From assembly GCF_007992835.1 (NCBI RefSeq), contig NZ_BKBA01000003.1, positions 1 to 64,000 on the forward strand: a DNA stretch of 64,000 bases. Direction: 5' to 3'. Source of the DNA: Knoellia locipacati (lineage in GTDB: Bacteria > Actinomycetota > Actinomycetes > Actinomycetales > Dermatophilaceae). Under the pieces are notes generated by a model. The model saw only the letters and a list, made by a program, of their open reading frames with translations, was not told the origin of the DNA and searched no databases. How positions within the stretch are numbered: the stretch's first letter is position 1; every line of letters starts with the position of its first letter. Position numbers and translations under genes: made by a program. Shown one piece after another: positions 21,005 through 30,351 of this stretch.

Positions 21005-21616
21005 ATGACCCCCTCCGAGCCGGAACCCACCTGGGTCCTGCTCGAGGGCACCAGCGACGTCGCGGCGGTCCGCGCGCTGCGAGCCACGCGAGGCATCGCG
21101 GCCGACGAGGACCCGTGCGTGCTCGTGGACATGGGCGGCGCGACCAACATCCGTCGCCACCTCGACCTCGCCGTGGACCACCTCCCCCGTCCGCGGGTGG
21201 TCGGCCTCTGCGACGAGCGTGAGGCGCCATGGTTCGTGCGGGCCCTGGACGCCCACCGTGAGGCTTTGGGTCTTGCCGCACCACCCACCCTCGCGACCCT
21301 GTCCGGACTGGGCTTCCACGTCTGCCGACGTGACCTCGAGGACGAGCTCCTGAGGGCACTCGGTGTCGACGGCAGTCTCGCGGTGCTCGACGGCCTGGGG
21401 CTGGGCGCGGCCTTCGAGGCGTTCACCCGCCAGCTCGCCTGGCAGGGGCGCCCGGTCCTCGACCAGCTGCGCAGGTTCGGGTCGACGACCTCGGGGCGCA
21501 AGGAGCTCCTCGCCGGGGCGATGGCCGCAGCGCTCACCATCGACGCGACACCTGGGCCGCTCGCGGCACTGCTCGACTCGCTGCCCGCGGGGCGGGTCGC
21601 CGCGGACCCCGCCTGA
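21005..21616 (+). CDS. stand-alone TOPRIM-domain-like protein
   Basis: A 203-residue protein. The N-terminal 90 residues follow the TOPRIM pattern: a strand with an acidic end (WVLLEGTSDVAAVRALRATRGI), then CVLVDMGGATNIRRHL, then VVGLCDERE as the acidic D-x-E motif. This is the arrangement in OLD-family nucleases and small RNase M5-like proteins. The rest is helical (DLEDELLRALG, LDQLRRFGSTTSGRKELLAGAMAAAL). No ATPase domain is attached or adjacent. It could be a metal-dependent nuclease or nucleotide-handling protein; the activity is inferred. The start ATG 21005 has no strong ribosome site. Flanked by fbiB and a vWA lipoprotein. Confidence 0.65.
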   Translation: MTPSEPEPTWVLLEGTSDVAAVRALRATRGIAADEDPCVLVDMGGATNIRRHLDLAVDHLPRPRVVGLCDEREAPWFVRALDAHREALGLAAPPTLATLSGLGFHVCRRDLEDELLRALGVDGSLAVLDGLGLGAAFEAFTRQLAWQGRPVLDQLRRFGSTTSGRKELLAGAMAAALTIDATPGPLAALLDSLPAGRVAADPA

Positions 21617-21677
21617 CCCCCAGGTTGCGGTTCGGCAACGGCCGGAACCTGCGTGCGGACAGTGCCGTCCCACCCGC

Positions 21678-23309
21678 ATGAGACCCCTTCGTGCAGTGCT
21701 GGTGGCCGGCCTCCTCGTCGTCGCCTCCGGGTGCTCGACCTCCCCGGGCTCCGACTCGTCCTCGGACGCCAGGACCTACTTCGACAGCTATCCCGAGCGC
21801 CAGGACGAGTCGACAGCGGGTGGGACGGTGACCGGCGACAGTGCCGGCTCCTCGACCTCCTCCGGCTCGACCGGCTCGACCGGATCGACCGCGGTGCCAC
21901 CACGTCCACCTCGGACGGTCCCGGTACCCGAGGCACCCGAGGCGCCCGGGCCGCTCGACGACAACACCTTCGTCGACGCCGGCACGAGCGGCTTCGTCGA
22001 CGCCCGGCAGCAGCCGCGTTCGACGTTCGCCGCCGACGTGGACACCGGCTCGTACCGCGTCGCCCGTGCCCTGCTCGCCGACGGCAAACGTCCGCCGCCC
22101 GAGTCGGTGCGGGTCGAGGAGTGGGTCAACGCGTTCGACAGCGGGTTCCCGGCACCGACGCGCGCGGACCTCGAGCTGCGTTCCGACCAGGCCGTCGCAC
22201 CGGGGAGCACGGACGGCACCCGGCTCGTCCGGATCGGTCTCCAGGCGCGGGACGTCGACGAGCAGGAGTGGCCGCCGGTGGCCCTGACGATGGTCGTCGA
22301 CACCTCCGGGTCGATGGACATCCGCGAGCGCCTGGGGCTCGTCCGGGCGTCACTCGCCCTCCTCGTCGAGAGCCTGCGACCGAGCGACACCATCGCCGTC
22401 GTGACCTACGAGTCCGACGCCGAGCCCCTGCTCGAACCCACACCGGTCCGCGACGCCGACACCATCCTGTCCGCGATCGACCGTCTCCGGGCCGGTGGCA
22501 GCACCAACCTCGAGGCGGGACTCCTGCTCGGCTACGACCGGGCGCGGACGGCATACCGGTCCGGCGCGACGAACGTCGTGCTCCTCGCGTCCGACGGTGT
22601 CGCCAACGTCGGGACCACGGACGGTGGGCGGCTGGCCACCGCGATCCGTGACAACGGGCGCCGCGGGATCCACCTCGTCACCGTGGGCTACGGCATGGGC
22701 AACTACAACGACGACCTCATGGAGCAGCTCGCCGACCGGGGCGACGGTTTCTACGCCTACGTCGACACCTTCGAGGAGGCGAGGCGGCTCTTCGTCGAGG
22801 ACCTGCGCAGCACCCTCACCCCGGTGGCGAAGGACGCGAAGATCCAGGTCGAGTTCGACCCCGAGACGGTGTCGGAGTACCGCCTCGTCGGCTACGAGAA
22901 CCGCGCGCTCGCCGAGGAGGACTTCGACGACGACGCCGTCGACGCCGGCGAGGTCGGTGCCGGGCACCGGGTGACCGCGCTCTACGAGGTGCGGCCCACC
23001 GCGCAGGCCGAGCGCGGCGACCGCCTCGGGACCGTGCGGGTGCGCTGGCGCTCGGTCGACGGCGGCGAGGGGCGTGAGGACGCACTGGCCCTCGAGCTCG
23101 GCCCGGGCGCCCAGCCCGGCGGCACCCTCGGTGTCGCGGCCGCCGTCGCCGACGTCGCGCGGTTCGTCAAGGGCGGCACGGGTGGTGAGGGGAGCGAGCA
23201 GCTCGACCCCGACGGGCTGCAGCGCCGCGTCCGGGCCCTCGTCCAGGCAGGCGCACCCGGCGCTCGCGAGCTGGACTCGCTGCTCACCGACGTCGTCGCG
23301 GCACGGTGA
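21678..23309 (+). CDS. vWA-domain lipoprotein (YfbK-like)
   Basis: A 543-residue lipoprotein. The signal peptide ends in a lipobox with Cys19 (VVASGC). A Ser/Thr/Pro-rich linker runs to about residue 105, then the family N-terminal segment STFAADVDTGSYRVARALL...EEWVNAFD. The von Willebrand A domain carries the metal site DTSGSMD (near 210) and the later GGSTNLEAGL and ASDGVANVG. The C-terminal third (TPVAKDAKIQVEFDPETVSEYRLVGYENR) is DUF3520-like, as in YfbK. It should sit on the outer face of the membrane and bind proteins through a divalent cation; the partner is unknown. Longer upstream readings lack a signal peptide. Confidence 0.88.
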   Translation: MRPLRAVLVAGLLVVASGCSTSPGSDSSSDARTYFDSYPERQDESTAGGTVTGDSAGSSTSSGSTGSTGSTAVPPRPPRTVPVPEAPEAPGPLDDNTFVDAGTSGFVDARQQPRSTFAADVDTGSYRVARALLADGKRPPPESVRVEEWVNAFDSGFPAPTRADLELRSDQAVAPGSTDGTRLVRIGLQARDVDEQEWPPVALTMVVDTSGSMDIRERLGLVRASLALLVESLRPSDTIAVVTYESDAEPLLEPTPVRDADTILSAIDRLRAGGSTNLEAGLLLGYDRARTAYRSGATNVVLLASDGVANVGTTDGGRLATAIRDNGRRGIHLVTVGYGMGNYNDDLMEQLADRGDGFYAYVDTFEEARRLFVEDLRSTLTPVAKDAKIQVEFDPETVSEYRLVGYENRALAEEDFDDDAVDAGEVGAGHRVTALYEVRPTAQAERGDRLGTVRVRWRSVDGGEGREDALALELGPGAQPGGTLGVAAAVADVARFVKGGTGGEGSEQLDPDGLQRRVRALVQAGAPGARELDSLLTDVVAAR

Positions 23310-23330
23310 GGACCCTCGCGCCGCGCCGCC

Positions 23331-24263
23331 TCAGCTGCGACCGGGCAGGTGCGTCGGCAGGGTGAACCGGGGACCGCGACGAGGGCGCATCGCCCCCGCG
23401 AGCTCGAGCAGCCGCTGGACGCGGTAGCGGTGCCCGGCATACGGCTCGAGCAGCTCGGCGAGCCCGTCGTCGTCCACCGGGGTGCCCGTGAGGGCCCAGC
23501 CGATGTTCTTGGCGACGTGGTAGTCGCCGAAGCTCACCGCGTCGGGGTCCCCGAGCGCCCGCTGGGCCACCTCGGCGCTGGACCACCGTCCGACGCCGGG
23601 CAGCGACTCGATGCGGCGGCGGGCCTCGAGCCACGGCATACCGACCGTCTCCTCGAGCCGGCCGGCGCGGGTGGCGACGGTGACCGCGGGACGCGAGCGG
23701 GCACCGTCGACGCCGGCGCGCAGCCACTCCCACGACGGGATGAGGGCCCAGGTGCGCGGCTCGGGCGGGACGACGAGACGGAGGTCCGCACCGATGCCGG
23801 GAGCAGGAGTTCCGTTGTTGCGCACCAACATCCGGTATGCCGCGAACGCCTCCTTGCCGGTGACGCGCTGCTCGATGATGGTCGGGATGAGGGCCTGGAC
23901 GACGAGTCCCGAGGCGGGGACGCGCCACCCGTCGAAACGTCGCCGCGCCTCCGCGACGATGTCGTGGTGGGGCACGAAGCCGGAGTCGTCGTCGTCCTCG
24001 CCGAGCAGCGCCGGGAGGTGGTCGAGGATCCACTCGGCGCCCTCCCCCCAGGCCTGCGCCTCGACCTCGCCGAGGCCCGGGTGGTCGACGAGTCTCAGGG
24101 TCACGGGACCGGTGGGCACGCGCCACGCGAAGACCCACGTGCGACCGCGGTCGCTCCACGAGGTCGGGTCTCCCCCGCCGCGGCGAAAGATCCGGACGAC
24201 GGCACCGAGCTGGAGGGGTCGGCTCGGACGGTGGGTCCGGGTGAGATGCGAGGTGGCGGTCAT
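23331..24263 (-). CDS. DNA-3-methyladenine glycosylase II family protein
   Basis: A 310-residue HhH-GPD glycosylase of the AlkA superfamily. The core includes ALIPTIIEQRVTGKEAFAAYRML, the helix-hairpin-helix ESLPGVGRWSSAEVAQRALG, and the catalytic Asp in SFGDYHVAKNIGW. It would excise alkylated purines to start base excision repair. The first 100 residues form a beta-rich domain, also usual in AlkA-like proteins. ATG 24263 overlaps the stop of the upstream methyltransferase (ATGA). The coupling with envelope glycan genes is probably positional only. Confidence 0.85.
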   Translation of the reverse strand: MTATSHLTRTHRPSRPLQLGAVVRIFRRGGGDPTSWSDRGRTWVFAWRVPTGPVTLRLVDHPGLGEVEAQAWGEGAEWILDHLPALLGEDDDDSGFVPHHDIVAEARRRFDGWRVPASGLVVQALIPTIIEQRVTGKEAFAAYRMLVRNNGTPAPGIGADLRLVVPPEPRTWALIPSWEWLRAGVDGARSRPAVTVATRAGRLEETVGMPWLEARRRIESLPGVGRWSSAEVAQRALGDPDAVSFGDYHVAKNIGWALTGTPVDDDGLAELLEPYAGHRYRVQRLLELAGAMRPRRGPRFTLPTHLPGRS

Positions 24264-25114
24264 CCGTGGACTGCGGGCGTCACGTGGCGCGGGGCGACCC
24301 GCAGCGGCGGACCCGCAGGGGTCGCGGGCTGCTTGAACGCGAGCCACACGTAGGTCGGCACGAGCGGAAGGGCCGCCGACAGGGCCTTCTCGGGCAGCCG
24401 CCCCACCCACTCCGGGATGATGTCGCCGCCGGAGAACGCCGCCGGGTCGGCGAGCACCGGGAGCGTGTAGTCCCAGACGTCGAACGCCGCGAACATGCGA
24501 CGCAGGCCGGCGGGCGTGGAGTAGCGCTCGTAGTAGTGCTTCCCCTTGCCCGTGAGCCGCATGTAGCGGTCGGCGGCGCGCTGGGGAAGCCACGACAGGA
24601 ACGGCAGCCGGTGGTGCGGCTCGATGACCTGCCAGCGGTGCCCGATGCCGAGGTAGAGCACACCACCGGGCGCGAGCACCCGGTGGATGTCGGCGACGAC
24701 GGCCTCGGGGTCGACGACGTGCTCGTAGATGTGGTTGAGGACGACGACGTCGACGCTGCCGTCCTCGAAGGGCAGGTCCTCGCCGCGGGCCAGCCGGAAG
24801 TCGACCCGCTCGCCGAAACGCTCGCGCGCCTTGGCGAGACCCGGCTCGTCGATGTCGACGCCGGTCGTGCTGGCTCCGGCGAGTGCCAGCTCGTCGGCGA
24901 TGAACCCGGCCGAGCAGCCGACGTCCACGGCGGTGAGCCCGGCGAGCGGTCCACCCTCGTCGTCGGCGCGGCGGCCGAGACCGTGGGCGAGGACCGCGAT
25001 GAGCTTGGCGGCCTTCTGCCGCCGGGCCTTCTCGTCGAGCATCTTGTCCATGAGCTCGGAGTAGGCCAGCTGCTCCTCGCGCCCCTCGCGCTCCTGGCCC
25101 GACTCGCCGCTCAT
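24260..25114 (-). CDS. class I SAM-dependent methyltransferase
   Basis: A 284-residue methyltransferase. Motif I is AVDVGCSAGFIADELALAG, the acidic loop is TTGVDIDEP, motif II/III is DVVVLNHIYEHVVDPEAV, and GGVLYLGIGHRW follows. The last third has YYERYSTPAGLRRMF and a hydrophobic end resembling membrane-associated methyltransferases of sugar or lipid pathways. The start ATG 25114 overlaps the upstream stop. It ends a run of at least five overlapping or closely packed envelope genes, so a sugar or lipid-linked substrate is likely; this is inference. Confidence 0.85.
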   Translation of the reverse strand: MSGESGQEREGREEQLAYSELMDKMLDEKARRQKAAKLIAVLAHGLGRRADDEGGPLAGLTAVDVGCSAGFIADELALAGASTTGVDIDEPGLAKARERFGERVDFRLARGEDLPFEDGSVDVVVLNHIYEHVVDPEAVVADIHRVLAPGGVLYLGIGHRWQVIEPHHRLPFLSWLPQRAADRYMRLTGKGKHYYERYSTPAGLRRMFAAFDVWDYTLPVLADPAAFSGGDIIPEWVGRLPEKALSAALPLVPTYVWLAFKQPATPAGPPLRVAPRHVTPAVHG

Positions 25115-26043
25115 GCCCGTGATCCTAGGAGGTGGTGCGAGCGCGCCCAGCCCCAGCCGACGGCGGCGACGACGACGTCGGCGACCACCGTGAAGAAGCG
25201 CGAGACCACGACGACGGCGATGGCCGCCGAGAAGGGCATGAGCGCGCCGAGCAGCAGCGCCAGCACGCCGTCGCGCACGCCCACCCCCGCCGGCACGAAC
25301 ACCGAAAACATGCCGATCGCCGACGCCAGCGCGAACCCGCAGATCGACGTGACGAGCAGGTCGCGCACCGGCGTCCCCGGTGCCATCGCGTGTGCCAGTG
25401 CGAGGATCGACAGGCCCGCGCTGAGCCAGGCGAGCACGAACCACATCGACGTCAGCGCGATCGCCGGCGCCGTGAGAGAGTGCTCGAGCGGGTCACGGCG
25501 CAGCAGGCGCAGGAGCGTCGCGATGCCCCAGTTGAGCAGCCGCGGCCAGAGCAGGAGGAGCAGGACGACCGCCGGTGCGAACCACCACAGCGACGTCACC
25601 TCACCCGAGCGCGCGACGAGCAGCGGCACGGCCGGGATCCCGACGATCGCACCGGTGATGACCGACAGCAGGATCGAGAGCAGACCGACGACGCCCATGC
25701 GCCGTCGCGGCACACCGAGTCGCGACCCCATGTCGGCCTGCGCGACGACGCTCCAGACCGAGCCCGGGAGGTACTTGCCGAGCTGCCCCACGAAGAACAC
25801 GCTCGCACCGGCCGGCAGCGGCAGCCGCGTGCCGAGGTCGGCGAGCAGCACCCGCCACCCGAGCTGCGAGAACACCGGCGCGAGCAGCGCGAGCACGAAC
25901 GCACCGGCGAGCACTCCCCCGGGCACTTCGCTGAGGTGGGCGGAGACGTCGGTCCAGTTGCGCCACACCGCGACGACGACGGCGACGAGCACGAGCAGGG
26001 CGACGACGATGCGGACGAGGTCGAACAGCCGCTTGCGCGTCAC
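25111..26043 (-). CDS. UPF0104 / lysylphosphatidylglycerol-synthase-type membrane protein
   Basis: A 310-residue membrane protein with eight or so helices. It shows the two signatures of this family: GQLGKYLPGSVWSVVAQADMG in the first half and SVFVPAGVGVRDGVLALLLG in the second. It corresponds to the flippase-like domain of MprF without the aminoacyl-transferase part. Stand-alone versions occur beside glycosyltransferases and are thought to translocate lipid-linked molecules. GTG start at 26043; the end overlaps the methyltransferase gene. Confidence 0.88.
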   Translation of the reverse strand: MTRKRLFDLVRIVVALLVLVAVVVAVWRNWTDVSAHLSEVPGGVLAGAFVLALLAPVFSQLGWRVLLADLGTRLPLPAGASVFFVGQLGKYLPGSVWSVVAQADMGSRLGVPRRRMGVVGLLSILLSVITGAIVGIPAVPLLVARSGEVTSLWWFAPAVVLLLLLWPRLLNWGIATLLRLLRRDPLEHSLTAPAIALTSMWFVLAWLSAGLSILALAHAMAPGTPVRDLLVTSICGFALASAIGMFSVFVPAGVGVRDGVLALLLGALMPFSAAIAVVVVSRFFTVVADVVVAAVGWGWARSHHLLGSRA

Positions 26044-26064
26044 GGGGTCACCGGGCCCATCGGC

Positions 26065-28002
26065 TCACCGACGTCGGAACGTGAGTCGCAGGATCCCGTA
26101 TGCCGGCGTCACACCCCGGCGGCGCGCCTCAGGTTGCGTGGCGCGTGCCTCGCGGGCCGAGGTCGACGCGGCCCGGATGCGCTCGGTGATGTCGCCGTCG
26201 ACGTCGCCGACGAGCACGAGCCCGAGGTCGTCGGCCCGGGCGAGGACACCGCGGATGTCCGCGGGGCTGACCGCCCACTCGGGGTCGTCCTCGCCGATCG
26301 GAAGGGTGACGATGAGCAGCCCACCGGAGCGCAGCGCCCACGACGCCTGACCGACCGCGTGGTCGATGTCGTCGGCGCCGCAGCCGCCGGGGTGGATGCG
26401 CGCGATGACGTCGAGGCTCGCGGTGTCGACGTCGAGGACCTCGACCGAGGTGCGGCGTCCGGTGAGCTCGAGCTCGACCGGCTCGAACCCGAGGGCGCGC
26501 ACCCAGCGCGCGAACGGGCTCTTGGTGCCCGACTCGTCGACGATGACGGCGCCACGGCGGCCGTCGTCGCGGATGCGCAGGACGGCGGCGACAGCGCCGA
26601 CGGCCGCCCAGGCCGCGACGGCGTCCGAGCAGCGCGGCAGTCCCAGCTCGCGGGCGAGGTCCTGGGCGTCGAGGGCGTCGTTGTCGAGGGCGAGCACGTC
26701 GGAGGCGCGCACCCACTCGGGGAAGTCGCTCGGGCGGAGCGGGAGCTGACGGCGCCGCTGCAGCCGGGCCGCCGTGACGAGGTCCTTGGCCCGCTGCACG
26801 AGGGTGTCGGCCGGCACCGGCTCGTCGACGTCCGTATCCTCGTCCGCGAACGCGTCCGACTCGGCGCTGGCCAGGGCCTCGATGCCGCCGACGTAGTGCG
26901 CCCACGGTCCCGACAGGTCGGGTGGGCGGACCCCGGAACGGAGCTCACCGGCATACGTGCGGTCGGAGAGGCGACGCAACGCGTCGACGAGGGCGGCCCG
27001 GTCGCCGGCGGGGACGAGGAGCCCGTCGACGCCGTCGCGCACCTGCGCGCCGAACGTGCCGACGTGGGTGGCGAGCACGGGGAGGCCGTGGCGACGGGCG
27101 AGCAGGACGTTCTGCGAGGCGGTGGCGTGACGGTAGGTCAGGGTGAGGACGTCGTGGCGCGCCATGAGCGAGGCGATCCGGTCGGCAGGGACGTAGCCGC
27201 TGTGGACCTCGACGCGACCGGCGAGGCGCGGGTCGGCAGCGAGCTCCTTGACGCGGCGGCCGCTGTCGCCCCACATCTCTCCGGCGACGGTGAGCGTGAG
27301 GTCGGGGACGTCGAGCATCGCGTCGAGGAGCAGGTCGACGCCCTTGTAGTCGCGGACGATCCCCAGCGCGAGCAGCCGCGTCGGGCCGGTCGAGTCGACG
27401 TGCTTCTCGGGCTCGCCACCGGGCAGGTGGGGCGGGAGGTCGAGCTCGCGCACGTGGCCGGCCCCGAGCTCGCTGGCGAGCTTGGCCTGCGAGTCCGAGT
27501 GCACGACGACGGAGTCCACGCGGCGCAGCAGGGCCTCCATGAGCTGCCGGTCGCCGGGACGGGTCTCGTGCGGCAGGACGTTGTGCGCGATGACGATCGA
27601 GCGCGGACCTCTCCCGCTGCTCGAGGTGCGGCCCACGCCGGCAGCCCGGAGCACGGCGAGGTTCGAGGGCACCCCCTGCGGGATGACGTGGACGACGATG
27701 ATCGCGTCCATGTCGCGCAGCCGGCGGCCGGTGCGCACCCACGTGTCGGGGCGCGCCCACGACAGCGCACGGATGGTGCGGGGGTACGGCTCGACGTCGG
27801 GGGCGCCGCCGGGCACCGCCTGCTCCCCCGGGTAGAGGAACGACGGGTACAGGTGGCTCCACGACACGAGCGTGACGTCGTGCCCTGCCTCGGCGAGCTC
27901 GTGGCACAGCTCGGTCGTGTGCGAGGCGACGCCGCCCTTGTAGGGGTGCGTCGGACCCACGACCGCGAGCCGCAGCGAGGCCGGGCTGTCCGCGTCAGAC
28001 AC
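26065..28002 (-). CDS. family 4 glycosyltransferase fused to a methyltransferase-like domain
   Basis: A 645-residue two-domain protein. Residues 1-390 are a GT4 enzyme: VVGPTHPYKGGVASHT at the N-terminus, IVIAHNVLPHE, TRLLALGIVRDYKGVDLLLDAM (donor domain start), LTLTYRHATASQNVLLARRHGLPVLAT and DGVDGLLVPAGD. An acidic linker at about 395-425 leads to a C-terminal domain with LPLRPSDFPEWVRASDVLALDND and, later, IARIHPGGCGADDIDHAVGQASWALRSGGLLIVTLPIGEDDPEW, which looks like the second half of a SAM methyltransferase; a clear Gly-rich SAM motif is not obvious. GTG 28002 overlaps the upstream gene by 8 bp. Confidence 0.82.
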   Translation of the reverse strand: MSDADSPASLRLAVVGPTHPYKGGVASHTTELCHELAEAGHDVTLVSWSHLYPSFLYPGEQAVPGGAPDVEPYPRTIRALSWARPDTWVRTGRRLRDMDAIIVVHVIPQGVPSNLAVLRAAGVGRTSSSGRGPRSIVIAHNVLPHETRPGDRQLMEALLRRVDSVVVHSDSQAKLASELGAGHVRELDLPPHLPGGEPEKHVDSTGPTRLLALGIVRDYKGVDLLLDAMLDVPDLTLTVAGEMWGDSGRRVKELAADPRLAGRVEVHSGYVPADRIASLMARHDVLTLTYRHATASQNVLLARRHGLPVLATHVGTFGAQVRDGVDGLLVPAGDRAALVDALRRLSDRTYAGELRSGVRPPDLSGPWAHYVGGIEALASAESDAFADEDTDVDEPVPADTLVQRAKDLVTAARLQRRRQLPLRPSDFPEWVRASDVLALDNDALDAQDLARELGLPRCSDAVAAWAAVGAVAAVLRIRDDGRRGAVIVDESGTKSPFARWVRALGFEPVELELTGRRTSVEVLDVDTASLDVIARIHPGGCGADDIDHAVGQASWALRSGGLLIVTLPIGEDDPEWAVSPADIRGVLARADDLGLVLVGDVDGDITERIRAASTSAREARATQPEARRRGVTPAYGILRLTFRRR

Positions 28003-29062
28003 CGTCGCGCGACCTCACCACGAGGTCGGACAGAAGGGCGAGCGAGCCGATCATGATGCCGCTCACGACGAGGAGCACGGTCGAGGCGGGGAAGTAGAAC
28101 GGGTGCCTCACCATGTCGACGACGCCCTTGACGAACCCGATGACGACGAGCCACAGGGCCGGCGGCATGAGCACCTTGAGCGGGTCGAAGTACATGACCA
28201 TCCGCAGCACCTGGAGGATGTAGCGGTAGGCGTCGTTGACGAAGTGGAACTTCGAGACGCCGGCGCGCTTGGCATAGCTCGTCTCGACGTACTTGATGTC
28301 GTGCTGGTTGGACAGGAACGCGATGGTGATCGTCGTGACGCACGAGAAGCCGGCCGGCAGCAGCCGCAGGTAGGGCAGCGAGACCTCGCGGCGGAAGGCC
28401 CGCAGGCCGGAGTTGAGGTCGGGGATCCTGGTCTTCGTGAGCCACTGGGCGATGTTGCGGATGAGCCACTTCGCGGGGACGCGCGCCCACTTGTGGGTGC
28501 CCTCCTCGGTGGTGCGCGCGCCGACGACCTGGTCGTAGCTCGGGTCGTCGCGCAGGATCCGGACGAGCTCGGGGATCCGCTCGTTCTCGTAGGTCATGTC
28601 GGCGTCGGTCCACACGACGATCTCGCCGTGGGCCTGCTGGGTGCCGATCCGGCGGGCCGTGCCGGAGCCGCCGTTGCGGCGGAACGGCATGATCCGCAGG
28701 TTGGCGAAGTCGCGGGCCGCCTGCTCGAGGACCTGGAGGGTGTCGTCGGTCGAGGCGTCGTCGATGCAGAGCAGCTCGTAGGTGAACTCGCTGGAGTTCA
28801 TCGCCGCGGTGATGCGGTCGATCTCCTTGAGGACGTGCGCGCCCTCGTTGTAGCAGGGCAGCACGATCGTCACGTAGGGCCGCTCGCTGCCGTCCTCGAG
28901 CAGGGCCGGGCGCGGGTCGGACCGGGCGGAGACCTGGAACCTCGGGTCACCACTTCCGCCCGCGAGCTCGCCGGTGCGCACGGTGATCGGCTCGGTGGCC
29001 GGGGACGGGGCCGGCGCCGGCGGGACGGCGGTCGGGGCGGGGGTCTGCTGGTGCTCGTTCAT
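27995..29062 (-). CDS. family 2 glycosyltransferase (dolichyl-phosphate-mannose-synthase-like)
   Basis: A 355-residue GT2 enzyme. After a Pro-rich tail of 60 residues comes PYVTIVLPCYNEGAHVLKEI, then LLCIDDASTDDTLQVLE, the metal-binding VVWTDADMTYEN, and IPDLNSGLRAFRREV. Two hydrophobic segments close the protein (LWLVVIGFVKGVVDM and VLLVVSGIMIGSLALL). It is expected to transfer a hexose from a nucleotide sugar to polyprenyl phosphate at the inner membrane face. The start ATG 29062 lies 8 nt after a TAGTCT box, which makes it the promoter-proximal, leaderless first gene of the envelope operon reading down to 23.3 kb. Confidence 0.9.
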   Translation of the reverse strand: MNEHQQTPAPTAVPPAPAPSPATEPITVRTGELAGGSGDPRFQVSARSDPRPALLEDGSERPYVTIVLPCYNEGAHVLKEIDRITAAMNSSEFTYELLCIDDASTDDTLQVLEQAARDFANLRIMPFRRNGGSGTARRIGTQQAHGEIVVWTDADMTYENERIPELVRILRDDPSYDQVVGARTTEEGTHKWARVPAKWLIRNIAQWLTKTRIPDLNSGLRAFRREVSLPYLRLLPAGFSCVTTITIAFLSNQHDIKYVETSYAKRAGVSKFHFVNDAYRYILQVLRMVMYFDPLKVLMPPALWLVVIGFVKGVVDMVRHPFYFPASTVLLVVSGIMIGSLALLSDLVVRSRDGV

Positions 29063-29070
29063 CGCTGTCG

Positions 29071-29076
29071 AGACTA
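29071..29076 (-). promoter_or_regulatory. -10 box overlapping the MFS stop codon
   Basis: TAGTCT (minus strand) lies 8 nt before ATG 29062. Its first three bases are also the TAG stop codon of the upstream MFS gene. Confidence 0.55.
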
Positions 29077-30312
29077 CCCGGCGGTGACGCGTTCACCCGC
29101 TGTCGGCAGGGCGCGTGGCAGACGGGTCGACAGGGCCGCACCGAGGACGGCGACGAGGCCGAGCACAGCCCAGATCGTGTAGGTGCCGTGCTCGAGCAGC
29201 CACGTGTAGGCCACGGGTGCGACGGCACCGCCGAGACCCCACACGAGCTGGACCAGCCCGAGGTAGCGACCACGCAGGTGGTCCGGCGCCGCCTCGGCCG
29301 CCGTGGCGGAGAAGACCGGGCCTCCCGCGAGCTCACCACCGGTGTAGACCATCGCGCCGAGAAGCATGGCGAGGACGGCGATCCACACGGGCAGCACCCC
29401 CGCGAGGACGAAGCACGCGTAGCCCAGGACGAAGAAGCCCTGGGCGAGCGCCATCATCCGGGCCCGCACCCGTCCGGTCATCCAGCGGACCATGAGCCCC
29501 TGCCCGAGCCCGACGAGGATGGTGTTGAGCGTGAAGATCGCCCCGACGAGCCATCCGGGCAGGTCGAGGGTCTCCGCGGCGTACACGGGGAGCGCGAAGT
29601 TGAGCACCATCATGCCGACGACGAAGGTGAGCTGGCCCAGGACGAGCCGCAGGTAGGCGCGGTCGCGCACGACGTCACCCCATCCCCCGGCCGGCTGCTC
29701 GTCGGAGGCGACCGAGCGGTGGTCCGGGACGTCGAGGAGCAGGAGGAAGGCGAGGACGAAGGTCGCCGTGTTGACGACGACGACGGTCCGGAAGGCGAGC
29801 TCGGTGTCGAGCTGGACCGCGAGTCCGGCGAGGACGCCGCCGACGGCGAACCCGAGGTTGCGCAGCGCCTGGAGGAAGCCGAACCACAGCTCGCGCTCAC
29901 CACGCCGCGTGATGGCGGTGACGACGTTGCCGAACGAGCCCCAGAGCGCCTGGCGCCCCAGGTTGAGCAGCACCGTCGCGAGCGCCACCGGCCAGAACGC
30001 CTCGACCCAGAGGTAGGCGAGCATCCCCACGCCCTGGACGAGGTTGCCGACGAGCATCATCCGGCGGCCACCGAACCGGTCGACGAGCGTGCCGATGACG
30101 AAGGCGGCGGGCATGGTGAGCAGCGCCGACACCGACAGGGCCGCACCCACCTGGACGAGCGAGAGGTCGGTGACCTTGAGGAAGTACAGGATCGTGATCG
30201 GCATGAAGAGACCGCTGCCGATCGTGTCGGCGACGATCGCGGACACGAACCTGCGGTGCTCGCCCACCCTCGGGAATCCCAGTCGCTCCAGCACCTGCGC
30301 ATCCTGCCGCAT
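29074..30312 (-). CDS. MFS transporter
   Basis: A 412-residue major facilitator protein with twelve predicted helices. The loop between helices 2 and 3 (GTLVDRFGGRRMMLVG) is the family's motif A. A central loop around residue 190 splits the two halves (DVPDHRSVASDEQPAGGWG). It resembles drug/metabolite exporters (GSGLFMPITILYFLKVTDLS). Substrate unknown. I chose ATG 30312; a GTG seven codons further upstream (30333) sits in a copy of GTATGCCGTCCG. The gene ends inside the promoter of the downstream GT2. Confidence 0.88.
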   Translation of the reverse strand: MRQDAQVLERLGFPRVGEHRRFVSAIVADTIGSGLFMPITILYFLKVTDLSLVQVGAALSVSALLTMPAAFVIGTLVDRFGGRRMMLVGNLVQGVGMLAYLWVEAFWPVALATVLLNLGRQALWGSFGNVVTAITRRGERELWFGFLQALRNLGFAVGGVLAGLAVQLDTELAFRTVVVVNTATFVLAFLLLLDVPDHRSVASDEQPAGGWGDVVRDRAYLRLVLGQLTFVVGMMVLNFALPVYAAETLDLPGWLVGAIFTLNTILVGLGQGLMVRWMTGRVRARMMALAQGFFVLGYACFVLAGVLPVWIAVLAMLLGAMVYTGGELAGGPVFSATAAEAAPDHLRGRYLGLVQLVWGLGGAVAPVAYTWLLEHGTYTIWAVLGLVAVLGAALSTRLPRALPTAGERVTAG

Positions 30313-30351
30313 GCTTCCGACACCCGGACGCACGTATGCCGTCCGCCCACA

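Noticed and set aside
25132-28056. 974-codon rightward open frame
   Set aside because: Opposite to three well-supported leftward genes; low-complexity Arg/Asp/Glu translation.
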